From: Pyrinomonadaceae bacterium
GTDB taxonomy: Bacteria; Acidobacteriota; Blastocatellia; Pyrinomonadales; Pyrinomonadaceae
NCBI GenBank assembly: GCA_013812905.1
Contig: JACCSP010000317.1
Coordinates: forward strand, 1-45,069
Length of the DNA: 45,069 nt
Reading direction: 5' to 3'
Part shown: positions 9,043 through 16,938 of the stretch, one piece after another
Numbering within the stretch: the first letter of the stretch is position 1
Layout: each line of letters begins with the position of its first letter
Made by a program: the position numbers and the translations under genes
The notes under the pieces: model-generated
Databases searched by the model: none
What the model was told of the DNA's origin: nothing
The model's input: the letters and a program-made list of their open reading frames with translations, nothing else

Positions 9043-9421
9043 CGCTCTCCTCGTCCTCGTCGCCCACCGTACCAGTTAGCGGTGTCGTGTCACCGCCGAA
9101 GAACGCGCTATATAGTTCCTGCGCGCGATCCAAGTCGCGCTCATCAACAAGCACCATGCTGCCTTCCGCAGTAGCGGACAGCAGGGGTGAGAGCGCGTCC
9201 GCGCCTCCCGATTTCACCATAGAGCGAATTCCATTCTGCGTTAGAATGTCGTTCACCATTTCGGCTTCGACAGGCGATCCGAGTTTGTGCAGCGGCAAGA
9301 AGCGCGCTTCGCTATCGTCGGAAGCCGTGGCGGGATTTAGACGTCCCACAAGTTCAGTGTTGTCGTCGGGACAACGCGTTATACCCGGCTGATACTCGGC
9401 TTCGCAAATAGGACAAAACAT
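9023..9421 (-). CDS. DUF2007-domain protein with N-terminal zinc ribbon
   Basis: A 132-residue cytoplasmic protein. It opens MFCPICEAEYQPGITRCPDD, a CPxC...C pattern suggesting a small zinc knuckle. The central part (about 40-110) resembles DUF2007, a putative signal-transducing domain: PLHKLGSPVEAEMVNDILTQ, then ERDLDRAQELYSAFF. The tail is acidic (DEDEESDD). A GGGAGGG site stands six bases before the ATG. Its stop overlaps the start of cutA. The 7x GTGACAG array lies directly upstream, between it and the PfkB kinase gene. No function is established. Confidence 0.75.
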   Translation of the reverse strand: MFCPICEAEYQPGITRCPDDNTELVGRLNPATASDDSEARFLPLHKLGSPVEAEMVNDILTQNGIRSMVKSGGADALSPLLSATAEGSMVLVDERDLDRAQELYSAFFGGDTTPLTGTVGDEDEESDDIETR

Positions 9422-9432
9422 GAACCCTCCCA

Positions 9433-9523
9433 GTGACAGGTGACAGGTGACAGGTGACAGGTGACAGGTGACAGGTGACAGGATAAAGATTTACCTGTCA
9501 CTTGTCACTTATCATCTGTCGCG
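9433..9523. repeat. Heptamer-periodic mirrored repeat element B (7 x GTGACAG)
   Basis: Seven perfect tandem copies of GTGACAG occupy 9433-9481. In the same 7-bp register follow GATAAAG, ATTTACC, TGTCACT, TGTCACT, TATCATC, TGTCGCG. The last four are near complements, so the two arms can form a hairpin. The right arm runs into the PfkB kinase gene and encodes its last residues and stop codon. Confidence 0.9.
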
Positions 9524-10446
9524 GCCTTGCTAAATGGAATCTCTTCAAAGTGGGTCATCTTTTTGAAGGCGCGAAAGCGGTCGTTGATTTCATCGTGGGT
9601 CAGTCGTCGCACGCGTTCGGTGCCAAACTCTTCCACGTTGAATGAAGCCATCACGGAACCGAAGATCATCGCGCGCCGCATGGCTGCTTCGTCTAGTTTC
9701 TCTTGGCTGGAGAGGTAGCCCATGAAACCGCCTGCGAAAGTATCCCCCGCTCCAGTGGGATCAAAAACCGATTCGAGCGGATAGGCTGGGATTGCGAAGT
9801 AGCTCTGGGCCGTGAACAATGCCGCTCCATATTCGCCTCGCTTCACGATTAGCGCCCTCGGTCCCCATGATAGAACCGTCCTGGCCGCCTTGATGAGATT
9901 AGGAATCCCTGTTAACTGCCGCGCTTCAGCATCATTAATGATGACGACATCAACTCCCTTGATGGTGCGCAGCAGCGAATCTCTGGCCGTCTCGATCCAA
10001 AGGTTCATCGTATCGAGAGCGACCAGCTCGGCATTCGGGATTTGCTCTCGCACCTCGCGTTGCAGATCTGGCTGAATGTTTCCGAGGAAAACAAGCCGAG
10101 CTTTCTTCGAGTCCGCGGATAGTTTTGGTTTAAATTCGGCGAAGACGTTTAGTTGGGTGTCGAGGGTGTGGGCGACATTTAAATCGTAGTCGTAGCGACC
10201 TCGCCAACGAAAGGTCTTCCCGTCAGAGACACGTTCGAGATCACTGGTGTCGATACCGTGTTCATCAAATACTTCCTGTTCCGCTTCGCTAAAATCGCCG
10301 CCGACCACGCCGACAATACGAACGTTAGTGTAATAGCTGGCCGAGATCGAGAAATGAGATGCCGAACCGCCGAGCATCTGCTGGCATTTGCCAAACGGAG
10401 TTTCTACGGCGTCAAAGGCTACGGAGCCAACAACAAGGAGAGACAT
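9505..10446 (-). CDS. PfkB-family carbohydrate/nucleoside kinase
   Basis: A ribokinase-fold kinase of 313 residues. The C-terminal signature SVFDPTGAGDTFAGG holds the catalytic Asp and anion hole. The N-terminal substrate region reads LLVVGSVAFDAVETPFG with MLGGSASHFSISAS. The start at 10446 (MSLLVVGS) matches where the family fold begins; an in-frame ATG at 10479 would add eleven residues encoded next to repeat element C. It lies in the same orientation downstream of mtnP, which suggests a nucleoside- or ribose-type substrate from methylthioadenosine salvage (inference only). The last codons (ATDDK and stop) are formed by repeat element B. No good ribosome site precedes the start. Confidence 0.85.
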   Translation of the reverse strand: MSLLVVGSVAFDAVETPFGKCQQMLGGSASHFSISASYYTNVRIVGVVGGDFSEAEQEVFDEHGIDTSDLERVSDGKTFRWRGRYDYDLNVAHTLDTQLNVFAEFKPKLSADSKKARLVFLGNIQPDLQREVREQIPNAELVALDTMNLWIETARDSLLRTIKGVDVVIINDAEARQLTGIPNLIKAARTVLSWGPRALIVKRGEYGAALFTAQSYFAIPAYPLESVFDPTGAGDTFAGGFMGYLSSQEKLDEAAMRRAMIFGSVMASFNVEEFGTERVRRLTHDEINDRFRAFKKMTHFEEIPFSKAATDDK

Positions 10447-10482
10447 GGGGGTCTTTGTTTTAACTTTTTCGAATCTCAAGCC

Positions 10483-10538
10483 TGAGATCTTAGATCTCGG
10501 ATCCGGCTTTTTGCCAACTGCCTACTGCTCTCTGCTTT
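10483..10538. repeat. Heptamer-periodic repeat element C
   Basis: Eight 7-bp units in register: TGAGATC, TTAGATC, TCGGATC, CGGCTTT, TTGCCAA, CTGCCTA, CTGCTCT, CTGCTTT. It lies between the BamD-like gene and the PfkB kinase. Its right end enters the 3' end of the BamD-like coding sequence (stop at 10522). Confidence 0.7.
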
Positions 10539-11028
10539 CCCTATTTACTTTGGCGCTGCCCAGCGCAGCGAGATCTGCTTCAGCTTGTTTGCGAAAATCA
10601 CTTTTAGGGTAATCGGTAATTAACCGCGTCAGGTATTCGCGTCCCAACTCCCTGAATTCCTCAGCCGATAGCGTTCGTTTCCTAGTGCCATCATAATTCA
10701 CGTAAAGAGAAGAATTTTGCTTGCCCTTATTCTGAGCCAAAAAAAGACTGCTCTCGCCCGCCATGAACAGGGCTTCTTCGATTCGGGCAAAATTTGGATT
10801 GCCGGCAATAATCTCTTCGCAGCGTTTTAGCGCCGCGACGTAGGCCTTCTTAAGTTTGAAATAGTTGCGGGCTACTTCCAGATTGTGTAGGGAATCCTTC
10901 TCGAGATCCGGATCGCGAATCGTAGAAGGATCCGGCCCGGTTTTCGCTTTACCTTGCGCGGAGACCGAAGGCGCACAAGGCAACAGTGCTAACATTAGAA
11001 ATGCGACTTGCAAAAGATTCTTTCTCAT
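10522..11028 (-). CDS. Secreted TPR-like protein resembling BamD
   Basis: A 168-residue exported protein with an N-terminal hydrophobic signal (LLQVAFLMLALLPCAPSVSA). Two helical hairpins follow: ARNYFKLKKAYVAALKRCEE and REYLTRLITDYPKSDFRKQA. The second, with its YPKS/RKQAE pattern, resembles BamD/YfiO TPR repeats. It is much shorter than BamD (about 245 residues), so it may carry only part of that role or an unrelated periplasmic scaffold role. The LLPC context is not a good lipobox. GAGGAAG precedes the ATG. The C-terminal residues (about SREQ) are encoded by repeat element C, suggesting the original stop was lost or moved. Confidence 0.65.
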   Translation of the reverse strand: MRKNLLQVAFLMLALLPCAPSVSAQGKAKTGPDPSTIRDPDLEKDSLHNLEVARNYFKLKKAYVAALKRCEEIIAGNPNFARIEEALFMAGESSLFLAQNKGKQNSSLYVNYDGTRKRTLSAEEFRELGREYLTRLITDYPKSDFRKQAEADLAALGSAKVNRESREQ

Positions 11029-11084
11029 AACTTCCTCAGACCTAAGTTCCGAATTGCTTCGGCGAGCAGCGCCCGCCGCTCAAC

Positions 11085-11960
11085 TCACGATGCAGCGTAC
11101 TTTCTGATTATTGCTTCCAGCTTCTTCGTTGTCGTCTGCGGCCAAAGTTCGGCAGCGGTAAAAATTGCGTTCTTGAGGGCCGACCCACACTTGCAACTCC
11201 GGGGAAGCTCGGCGATTCGCTTTACCGCCTCTTTCATTACGACTTGGGCGTTGCGGACATTCTTATTCAAATACTCCACCACGGTCTCGACGCTTACCGC
11301 ATCGTGCCCGGAATGCCAGCAATCGTAGTCTGTTACGAGGGCCAGGGTGGCGTAGCAAATCTCTGCCTCACGAGCTAGCTTCGCTTCCTGCAGGTTCGTC
11401 ATCCCAATAATGTCCATGCCCCACGCGCGATAAACGTTTGATTCCGCTAAGGTCGAGAATGCTGGCCCTTCCATGCAAAGATAGGTGCCACCGCGATGCA
11501 CCTTGACGTCAGCTGCTTTACAAGACTCATGGAGCACGTCGCCCAAATCATGGCAGACAGGATGCGCCAAGGTCACGTGCGCGACGATACCTTCTCCGAA
11601 GAAGGTCGACTCGCGAGCCCGGGCTCGCGTGCGGTCAAAAAACTGATCCGGGATCACCATATCCAGCGGCGCGTATTCTGCTTGCAGCGATCCAACGGCA
11701 GAAGCTGAAAGCACGCGTTCAACGCCCAGCAATTTCATGCCGTAGATATTTGCTCGGAAAGGTACCTCGGTGGGCGTGAAGCGGTGCCCTCGCCCATGTC
11801 GCGGCAGGAAAGCAACTCGCTGCCCTTCCAGCGTCCCAATAATAAACGCATCTGAAGGGCTGCCGAAAGGAGTGTCAATTCTGATCTCCTCAACGTCCTT
11901 CAGTTCCGGCATCTGGTACAGTCCGCTACCGCCGATGATTCCGATTTTGGCTGTGCCCAT
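11085..11960 (-). CDS. mtnP: S-methyl-5'-thioadenosine phosphorylase
   Basis: Phosphorolysis of methylthioadenosine to adenine and 5-methylthioribose-1-phosphate, in polyamine/methionine salvage. A 291-residue PNP/MTAP family-2 enzyme. The phosphate-binding start is KIGIIGGSGLY (about 5-15), then FLPRHGRGHRFTPTEVPFRA (phosphate/ribose loop) and GGTYLCMEGPAFSTLAES with WGMDIIGMTNLQEAKLAREA, the substrate-binding region of MTAP. Length and start agree with the family. Some members prefer inosine or guanosine; that cannot be excluded. No other mtn genes are in the window. The neighbouring PfkB kinase may act on a product of the same salvage route. Confidence 0.95.
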   Translation of the reverse strand: MGTAKIGIIGGSGLYQMPELKDVEEIRIDTPFGSPSDAFIIGTLEGQRVAFLPRHGRGHRFTPTEVPFRANIYGMKLLGVERVLSASAVGSLQAEYAPLDMVIPDQFFDRTRARARESTFFGEGIVAHVTLAHPVCHDLGDVLHESCKAADVKVHRGGTYLCMEGPAFSTLAESNVYRAWGMDIIGMTNLQEAKLAREAEICYATLALVTDYDCWHSGHDAVSVETVVEYLNKNVRNAQVVMKEAVKRIAELPRSCKCGSALKNAIFTAAELWPQTTTKKLEAIIRKYAAS

Positions 11961-12047
11961 GATTCTCTGGTAGGGGAATAAACTACCTGTCTGCCCTTGC
12001 TTATCGGGTCCTTTGCCTAACTCTGAGGCGGACCCCCGGGCCGGTCA

Positions 12048-12890
12048 CTAAGGACTATAGTCTAGGGCACGCAGTTTGCCGTTCTCTTCTGACAACTTGC
12101 AAAGTGGCAAGTCCGGGTCGTGATAGAACAGGCAACCCCAGCCATCGCGCGCCGCCTGCGGCAGTAGTCTTTTCTTAGCCTCGAGCGTTTCTACCGGATA
12201 GAGATCGTAGCCCATGATCCACGGAAGCGATATGTGGGCTCTCATCGGCACTAAATCAGCAAAACCGAAGATGGTGCGACCGTCCTGCTGCAGACGCCAA
12301 CACTGCATTGTTCGATTGTGTCCGGCGTGCGTTTCCATATGCAGGCCAGGAACCACCTCGTAGTCTGCTTTCCTCAACTCCAGCTGTCCGTTTTCTTTAA
12401 TTGGCACCCAATTCTCGGGCAGGTAGCTTGCTCGGTCGCGTTCGGTGGGGTGTAGGCCATGCTCAAACTCAGCGCGAGAGACAAGATACCTGGCATTCGG
12501 AAAAGCCGGAATAGGTTTGCCATCCTTATCCCACGCCGTGTTTCCGCCTGAGTGATCGAAATGCAGGTGGGTATTGATAACGATCGTTATTGCTTCCGGA
12601 CCCACTCCCGCTATACCACGCAACGAATCTGCCAAGGGTCGCTCACGTGTGATGCCATAGATACGCGTTTGCTTCTCTGAGAATTTCTCGCCAATGCCTG
12701 TCTCGATAAGTATTCGCTCAGAACCAGTCTCAATAAACACGCAGTTCATGTTCATCCGGATCCGGTTCTGATCGTCGGGCGCGCACACTTTCGACCAGAG
12801 ATTGCGCGGGACCACGCCGAACATCGCTCCTCCGTCGAGGCGAAACTCGGTGTCAGGCACTATTTCGAATCGGTAATCGCCAAACTGCAT
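12048..12890 (-). CDS. MBL-fold metallo-hydrolase
   Basis: A 280-residue metallo-beta-lactamase-fold hydrolase, cytoplasmic (no signal peptide). The metal-binding motif is NTHLHFDHSGGN with H108, H110, D112, H113. A further His in ETHAGHNRTMQCW and an Asp in FGFADLVP fit the remaining ligands. The overall layout resembles the lactonase-like/YhfI-type MBL hydrolases, but substrate cannot be deduced. The start ATG lies six bases past the stop of... in transcription order it precedes no gene with an SD of its own: the upstream PpiC-type isomerase gene ends at 12897, six bases before this ATG, indicating translation in tandem. Confidence 0.85.
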   Translation of the reverse strand: MQFGDYRFEIVPDTEFRLDGGAMFGVVPRNLWSKVCAPDDQNRIRMNMNCVFIETGSERILIETGIGEKFSEKQTRIYGITRERPLADSLRGIAGVGPEAITIVINTHLHFDHSGGNTAWDKDGKPIPAFPNARYLVSRAEFEHGLHPTERDRASYLPENWVPIKENGQLELRKADYEVVPGLHMETHAGHNRTMQCWRLQQDGRTIFGFADLVPMRAHISLPWIMGYDLYPVETLEAKKRLLPQAARDGWGCLFYHDPDLPLCKLSEENGKLRALDYSP

Positions 12891-12896
12891 GCGGAA

Positions 12897-14219
12897 TTAT
12901 TGCCGGGTGGTTCCCTTCCGGCGCGGCTTCGGGCTAGTCTTTGAGCCCCCAGACTTTGGCTTCTCCTGGTTTTGCGCAGGCTCCGCAGGATGAGCTTCTA
13001 CCGCCTCTTCCTGGCCCGGAGCAAATTGCGGCGGCATAGCCGGCATCTCCTGCGCCGCCGGCATCTTCACTTGAAAGCTCTCGGCAACGGTTACGTGCGA
13101 ACGCTTTACGATGTCGTCGACAACCTTCTTCTGCTTTTCCTGCTCCACAGCGGCGCGCGCCTGATCGCGTCCGCCCTTTGGCGGCGCGAAGGGGTTGTCG
13201 GTCTTACCACCTTCGCCAATCAAAATGTGGCGAGCGTGAACCTGTTCTTCCTTTTTGCCTTCTTTCATCTCCGTGCGACGATCTTCGAGTTTGATGATGT
13301 GGTAGCCAAACTGGCTCTCAACCACGTCGCTGATCTCGCCGGGCTTCAAAGCATACGCAGCTTTCTCAAACTCCGGCACCATCTGACCGGGCCCAAACCA
13401 GCCGAGGTCGCCCCCTTTTGCTTTGCTTCCATCGGTTGAGAATTCGGTCGCCAACTTCGCAAAATCTTCCCCAGCACGAGCTCTCTTCAAAATCTCGTCG
13501 GCCTTCCCGCGCTTTTGCTTAGGGTCAAGTTCAGGGTGCTTAGTCACATAGGCATCAATTTCCTCATCAGTGGCTTTCATTTTCTCTGCCAACTGCTCCT
13601 GAGCGTAGGTTTGCGCTAGCATGCGAGCGTGCTCGAGCATGATCTGCAATTGCACACTGCGCTTCTTCTCTACCCCGGCAGCAATTCCTTTACGTTCGCC
13701 TATCAGCACCTGACCCAACTGACTTCGCACCTGTTTGATTTGTTCTTCAGGAATCTGACCGCTCGCCAGTTGGGGATTTTTCGACTTGGCATCATTTATA
13801 AACTGATCAAACTTAGCCACATTGACGGGGTCCTTAAAAAATTCTTCAACTTCAGGCTCTGTGGCGTTCGAAGATGCCTGCGCCCCTTGCGACTTCATGT
13901 AGTTTTCCGCGATGACCACCGCTCGCACGAGATCAAGCTGGCGTTTCATGTCGGGCCTGCCACCTACTCCCTTGGCCCTCGCCTCCTCGGCAACTGCCAA
14001 CAAACTGCGGAGGTTCTCAGCAAAATCCTTACGGGTTGCTTCATCCGAAGCCAGCCGACTGCGAAACTGAGGCGGCTGGTCTTCGGCAATCAGTGCCATG
14101 TCTTCAGAATTCAGATTGACGGCCTCGGTGCGCCTGGCTTTAACCTGCCACGCAATCAATCCCACCGAAAAAACTACCGCGACGGCGGCAGCTATCCATG
14201 CTTTTGTTGTTGATGTCAA
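12897..14219 (-). CDS. Membrane-anchored PpiC/SurA-type peptidyl-prolyl isomerase
   Basis: A 440-residue envelope foldase. N-terminal membrane anchor or signal at about 7-25 ([19 protein letters not shown]), a helical SurA-like N-domain (about 50-220), then a parvulin domain (about 235-315: [44 protein letters not shown]). The HARHIL strand motif that normally opens a parvulin domain appears after it instead (about 328-333), as if a second domain began and was lost. The tail is Pro/Lys-rich and disordered. Start is TTG at 14219-14217, sharing bases with the mce stop (TTGA) and preceded by AAAGGAAAG. This predicts translational coupling to mce. Confidence 0.85.
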   Translation of the reverse strand: MTSTTKAWIAAAVAVVFSVGLIAWQVKARRTEAVNLNSEDMALIAEDQPPQFRSRLASDEATRKDFAENLRSLLAVAEEARAKGVGGRPDMKRQLDLVRAVVIAENYMKSQGAQASSNATEPEVEEFFKDPVNVAKFDQFINDAKSKNPQLASGQIPEEQIKQVRSQLGQVLIGERKGIAAGVEKKRSVQLQIMLEHARMLAQTYAQEQLAEKMKATDEEIDAYVTKHPELDPKQKRGKADEILKRARAGEDFAKLATEFSTDGSKAKGGDLGWFGPGQMVPEFEKAAYALKPGEISDVVESQFGYHIIKLEDRRTEMKEGKKEEQVHARHILIGEGGKTDNPFAPPKGGRDQARAAVEQEKQKKVVDDIVKRSHVTVAESFQVKMPAAQEMPAMPPQFAPGQEEAVEAHPAEPAQNQEKPKSGGSKTSPKPRRKGTTRQ

Positions 14220-14641
14220 AATACTTTCCTTTCCAAAGTTGAAACCTGTTGCAGCTGCACTAACTCAATCAGCACGCCATTCGTTGATGAGGGGTGAATA
14301 AAAGCTATAAGACAACCACCGGCGCCGATACGAGGCGTTTCGTCAATCAACAGTGCGCCCTTTTCTTTCAGTTGCCCCAACGCCGCGCAAATATCGTCAA
14401 CCTGAATCGCAATATGATGAATACCGGGGCCCTGCCTATCCAGAAACTTTCCCACTGGCGATTCCGGGGTCAGCGGCTCTAAAAGCTCGATATGAGTTTC
14501 GCCAATAGGCAGCATCGCGATGCGCACTCCCTGTTCGCCAACGACCTCCGTGGATTCGACTCTAAGGCCCAGAGCGTCTTGCCAGAATGCGGTTGCCTCT
14601 TTCAATTGTCGCGTGGCAATACCTATGTGGTCGATCTTCAT
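14216..14641 (-). CDS. mce: Methylmalonyl-CoA epimerase
   Basis: Interconverts (R)- and (S)-methylmalonyl-CoA. A 141-residue vicinal-oxygen-chelate protein. Signatures: [20 protein letters not shown] (first metal His), [25 protein letters not shown] (metal His), and GVLIELVQL (metal Glu). Length is typical. It begins three bases after the meaB stop and shares four bases with the downstream isomerase gene. No Shine-Dalgarno is seen before the ATG; the preceding bases belong to repeat element D in the meaB tail. With MeaB upstream this marks a propionyl-/methylmalonyl-CoA module, but the mutase itself is not in the window. Confidence 0.93.
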   Translation of the reverse strand: MKIDHIGIATRQLKEATAFWQDALGLRVESTEVVGEQGVRIAMLPIGETHIELLEPLTPESPVGKFLDRQGPGIHHIAIQVDDICAALGQLKEKGALLIDETPRIGAGGCLIAFIHPSSTNGVLIELVQLQQVSTLERKVF

Positions 14642-14644
14642 AAA

Positions 14645-15658
14645 CTAATCAAGGGTCGTTGAATGGTCCGTTGTCTGTGCGCCGCCTTCGCCTGCTGCTT
14701 TATGCCTACTGCCTTCTATAATCTCTTCCACAGCAGAATAAGGGTCGCTCCGGCGCGTGGCAACCTCCTCGGCAAGACGGTCGAGTGTGTCAGATGCGGA
14801 ATCTGAGGCCAGGGTTCGCGCGAGCAACCGATCCCGCAGGAGTTCCAGTATTCGCCATCGAGCTATCGCACGTCTCCGCTGGGTTCCCAAATTCGTCCTA
14901 AAATGGAAGTCTCGATAACTTTCAATCGCCACTGCCAAATCGTCAATACCCTTACTCTCTGTCGCTATCGTCTTGACGATTGGCGGTTGCCATCCATCCT
15001 CCCGGCCGGAAAGCGATAACAAGGCCTCCAGCTCTTTTTCGGTGCTATAAACTCCCTCTCGATCGGCCTTATTAATCACGAAAATATCTCCAATCTCCAT
15101 AATCCCGGCTTTGATCGCCTGAATATCGTCCCCCATTCCCGGGACCAGCACCACCACTGACACGTCCGCAGCTTTAACGATCTCGACCTCATCCTGTCCC
15201 ACGCCGACCGTTTCCACCACGAGCTTCGAGTATCCGGCAGCATCCAGTATGGAAACTGCATCCACTGTTGCTCGGGCAAGTCCGCCAAGATTTCCGCGAG
15301 TGGCCATCGAGCGAATAAACACTCCGGGATCGAGACCCAGCGCTTGCATCCTGATCCGATCGCCAAGAATGGCCCCTCCGGAAAACGGGCTGGAAGGATC
15401 AATAGCGACAATGCCTACGCGCTCCTTCCGGTCCCGGTAAAGCGAGGCAAGTTTGTCGACGAGCGACGACTTTCCCGCCCCTGGCGCACCTGTTATTCCC
15501 ACAACTAGTCCGCGTCCCGTGTGCGGGAAGATGTCCTTCATTAACTGAGCTGCGTCTTCACTGCCATCTTCCACCTTGGAGATAGCGCGCGCCACCGCTC
15601 GAGTCTCACCGGCAACAACCCGCTCGATTAGGGAAGACTTTTCTGGAGTAGCGCTCAT
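14645..15658 (-). CDS. meaB: MeaB/ArgK-type G3E GTPase, methylmalonyl-CoA mutase chaperone
   Basis: P-loop GTPase that guards and loads adenosylcobalamin in methylmalonyl-CoA mutase. 337 residues. Walker A is GITGAPGAGKSSLVDKL (from residue 54). Other motifs are DPSSPFSGGAILGDRIRM (switch/cobalamin-transfer region), VETVGVGQDEVEI (Walker B/switch II) and VINKADREGV (base recognition). The family fold ends near SAVEEIIEG. The last 20 or so residues (rich in Ala/Gly/Thr) are encoded by repeat element D and are probably a functionless extension. It lies between the acyl-CoA dehydrogenase and mce genes, a normal setting for branched-chain or propionate catabolism. Confidence 0.95.
   Translation of the reverse strand: MSATPEKSSLIERVVAGETRAVARAISKVEDGSEDAAQLMKDIFPHTGRGLVVGITGAPGAGKSSLVDKLASLYRDRKERVGIVAIDPSSPFSGGAILGDRIRMQALGLDPGVFIRSMATRGNLGGLARATVDAVSILDAAGYSKLVVETVGVGQDEVEIVKAADVSVVVLVPGMGDDIQAIKAGIMEIGDIFVINKADREGVYSTEKELEALLSLSGREDGWQPPIVKTIATESKGIDDLAVAIESYRDFHFRTNLGTQRRRAIARWRILELLRDRLLARTLASDSASDTLDRLAEEVATRRSDPYSAVEEIIEGSRHKAAGEGGAQTTDHSTTLD
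14654..14717. repeat. Heptamer-periodic repeat element D inside meaB 3' end
   Basis: Units in 7-bp register: GGTCGTT, GAATGGT, CCGTTGT, then from 14683 CGCCTTC, GCCTGCT, GCTTTAT, GCCTACT, GCCTTCT. It forms the last coding stretch of meaB, just before mce. Architecture and GCCTACT-type units resemble element C. Confidence 0.6.
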
Positions 15659-15676
15659 CGGAAAATCTCGAATGCT

Positions 15677-16822
15677 TTAGGCCTGCCTCAAGATCTCTCG
15701 CGCAATTATCATCCTTTGAATCTCAGACGTGCCTTCACCAATTGTGCAGAGCTTTGAGTCGCGCCAGTATTTTTCCGGAGGATAGTCCTTGGTGTAGCCA
15801 TAGCCACCATGCACTTGGATAGCTTCTTCGCAAACGTTCACGCTTATCTCGGAAGCAAACAGCTTGGCCATCGAGGATTCCTTTGTCGTTTTCTTCCCCT
15901 GATCTTTTAACCAGGCAGCGCGATACATGAGTAAACGGGCGGCATCGATTTGCGTGGCCATGTTTGCCAGCTTGAATTGGATCGCCTGAAATTCGGAGAT
16001 GGGTTTGCCAAACTGCTGTCTTTCCTGCGCATATCGCACGGCTGATTCATATGCCCCTTGGGCGATCCCTATCGCAAGAGCTGCTATCGAGATACGACCA
16101 CCGTCCAGAATTTGCATGGCGTTTATGAACCCCTGACCTTCTGCGCCCAGTCGGTTCTCATCGGGGACATAACAATCTTCGAAAACAACACTGGCTGTCT
16201 CCGAAGCGCGCAGCCCCAGCTTGTTCTCTTTCTTGAAAGGCGAGAATCCCCTCATTCCCCTCTCAAAGATGAAAGCCGAAATTCCTTTGTTCTTCTGCGA
16301 ACGATCGGTGACAGCAAACGCGACGCAGGTATTGGCATGGATCGCGTGGGTAATAAAATTCTTCGAGCCGTTCACTACCCATCCGCCATCCTGTCGCACT
16401 GCCGTGGACCTGGTGCCGGAGGCGTCTGAGCCGGCGCTTGGTTCGGTTAGTCCCCAGGCCCCTAAATGTTCTCCCCGAGCCAGGGGTTCAAGATACTTTC
16501 TCTTTTGAGCGTCCGTTCCATACTGGTAAATATGGTTCGAACAAAGCGAATTGTGAGCGGCTACTGAAATTCCCACAGAGCCATCGACCCGGGACAACTC
16601 CTCAATGATGGACGCATATTCGACATAACCCATCCCCGCACCGCCATACTCTTCTGGGAAAATCACGCCCATCAATCCGAGTTCCGCAAGCTTGGGCTTT
16701 AGTTCAATCGGAAAGTGCTGTGCTTCGTCCCACTCCATGACGTGAGGTGCGATCTCCGCCTCGGCAAACTCGCGTACGCTCATCTTTATCTGTTTCTGCT
16801 CTTCGCTTAATTCAAATTCCAT
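15677..16822 (-). CDS. Acyl-CoA dehydrogenase
   Basis: FAD-dependent alpha,beta-dehydrogenation of an acyl-CoA; electrons go to ETF. 381 residues, standard short/medium-chain ACAD length. FAD/substrate motifs [17 protein letters not shown] and [16 protein letters not shown] are present, as is the late signature [21 protein letters not shown]. The catalytic Glu is in the near-terminal [15 protein letters not shown]. Start at ATG 16822 ([13 protein letters not shown]) with GGGAG upstream. A longer reading from 16906 would translate a palindromic repeat (16857-16897) and is rejected. Neighbours MeaB and Mce suggest a branched-chain or short acyl substrate; the chain length is inference. Confidence 0.94.
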   Translation of the reverse strand: MEFELSEEQKQIKMSVREFAEAEIAPHVMEWDEAQHFPIELKPKLAELGLMGVIFPEEYGGAGMGYVEYASIIEELSRVDGSVGISVAAHNSLCSNHIYQYGTDAQKRKYLEPLARGEHLGAWGLTEPSAGSDASGTRSTAVRQDGGWVVNGSKNFITHAIHANTCVAFAVTDRSQKNKGISAFIFERGMRGFSPFKKENKLGLRASETASVVFEDCYVPDENRLGAEGQGFINAMQILDGGRISIAALAIGIAQGAYESAVRYAQERQQFGKPISEFQAIQFKLANMATQIDAARLLMYRAAWLKDQGKKTTKESSMAKLFASEISVNVCEEAIQVHGGYGYTKDYPPEKYWRDSKLCTIGEGTSEIQRMIIAREILRQA

Positions 16823-16856
16823 CTTGCTCCCAGTAATACCGGATTCCACGCGACAA

Positions 16857-16897
16857 AGGCATCCTCGCCTGTCTATTAAGAACAGGCAAGAATGCCT
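16857..16897. repeat. Palindromic intergenic repeat (hairpin)
   Basis: Arms AGGCATCCTCGCCTGT (16857-16872) and ACAGGCAAGAATGCCT (16882-16897) pair at 14 of 16 positions around a 9-base loop. It lies between rluB and the acyl-CoA dehydrogenase gene. There is no T-run, so it is more like a dispersed hairpin element than a terminator. It is unrelated in sequence to the heptamer elements. Confidence 0.7.
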
Positions 16898-16938
16898 GCC
16901 TGACAAAAACCCCGCGCCTCAGCTGAGATTATTCTACC

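Noticed and set aside
9433-9481. GTGACAG array considered as a CRISPR or iteron origin
   Set aside because: No spacers between the units, no cas genes, and no Rep protein nearby; it shares the mirrored heptamer architecture of four other loci.
13629-14213. 194-codon plus-strand ORF antisense to the PpiC-type isomerase
   Set aside because: Shadow of a gene with clear parvulin motifs; Phe/Leu/His-rich composition typical of antisense frames.
16823-16906. Longer N-terminus for the acyl-CoA dehydrogenase
   Set aside because: The extension would translate the palindromic repeat; the family starts at MEFELSEEQ with its own ribosome site.
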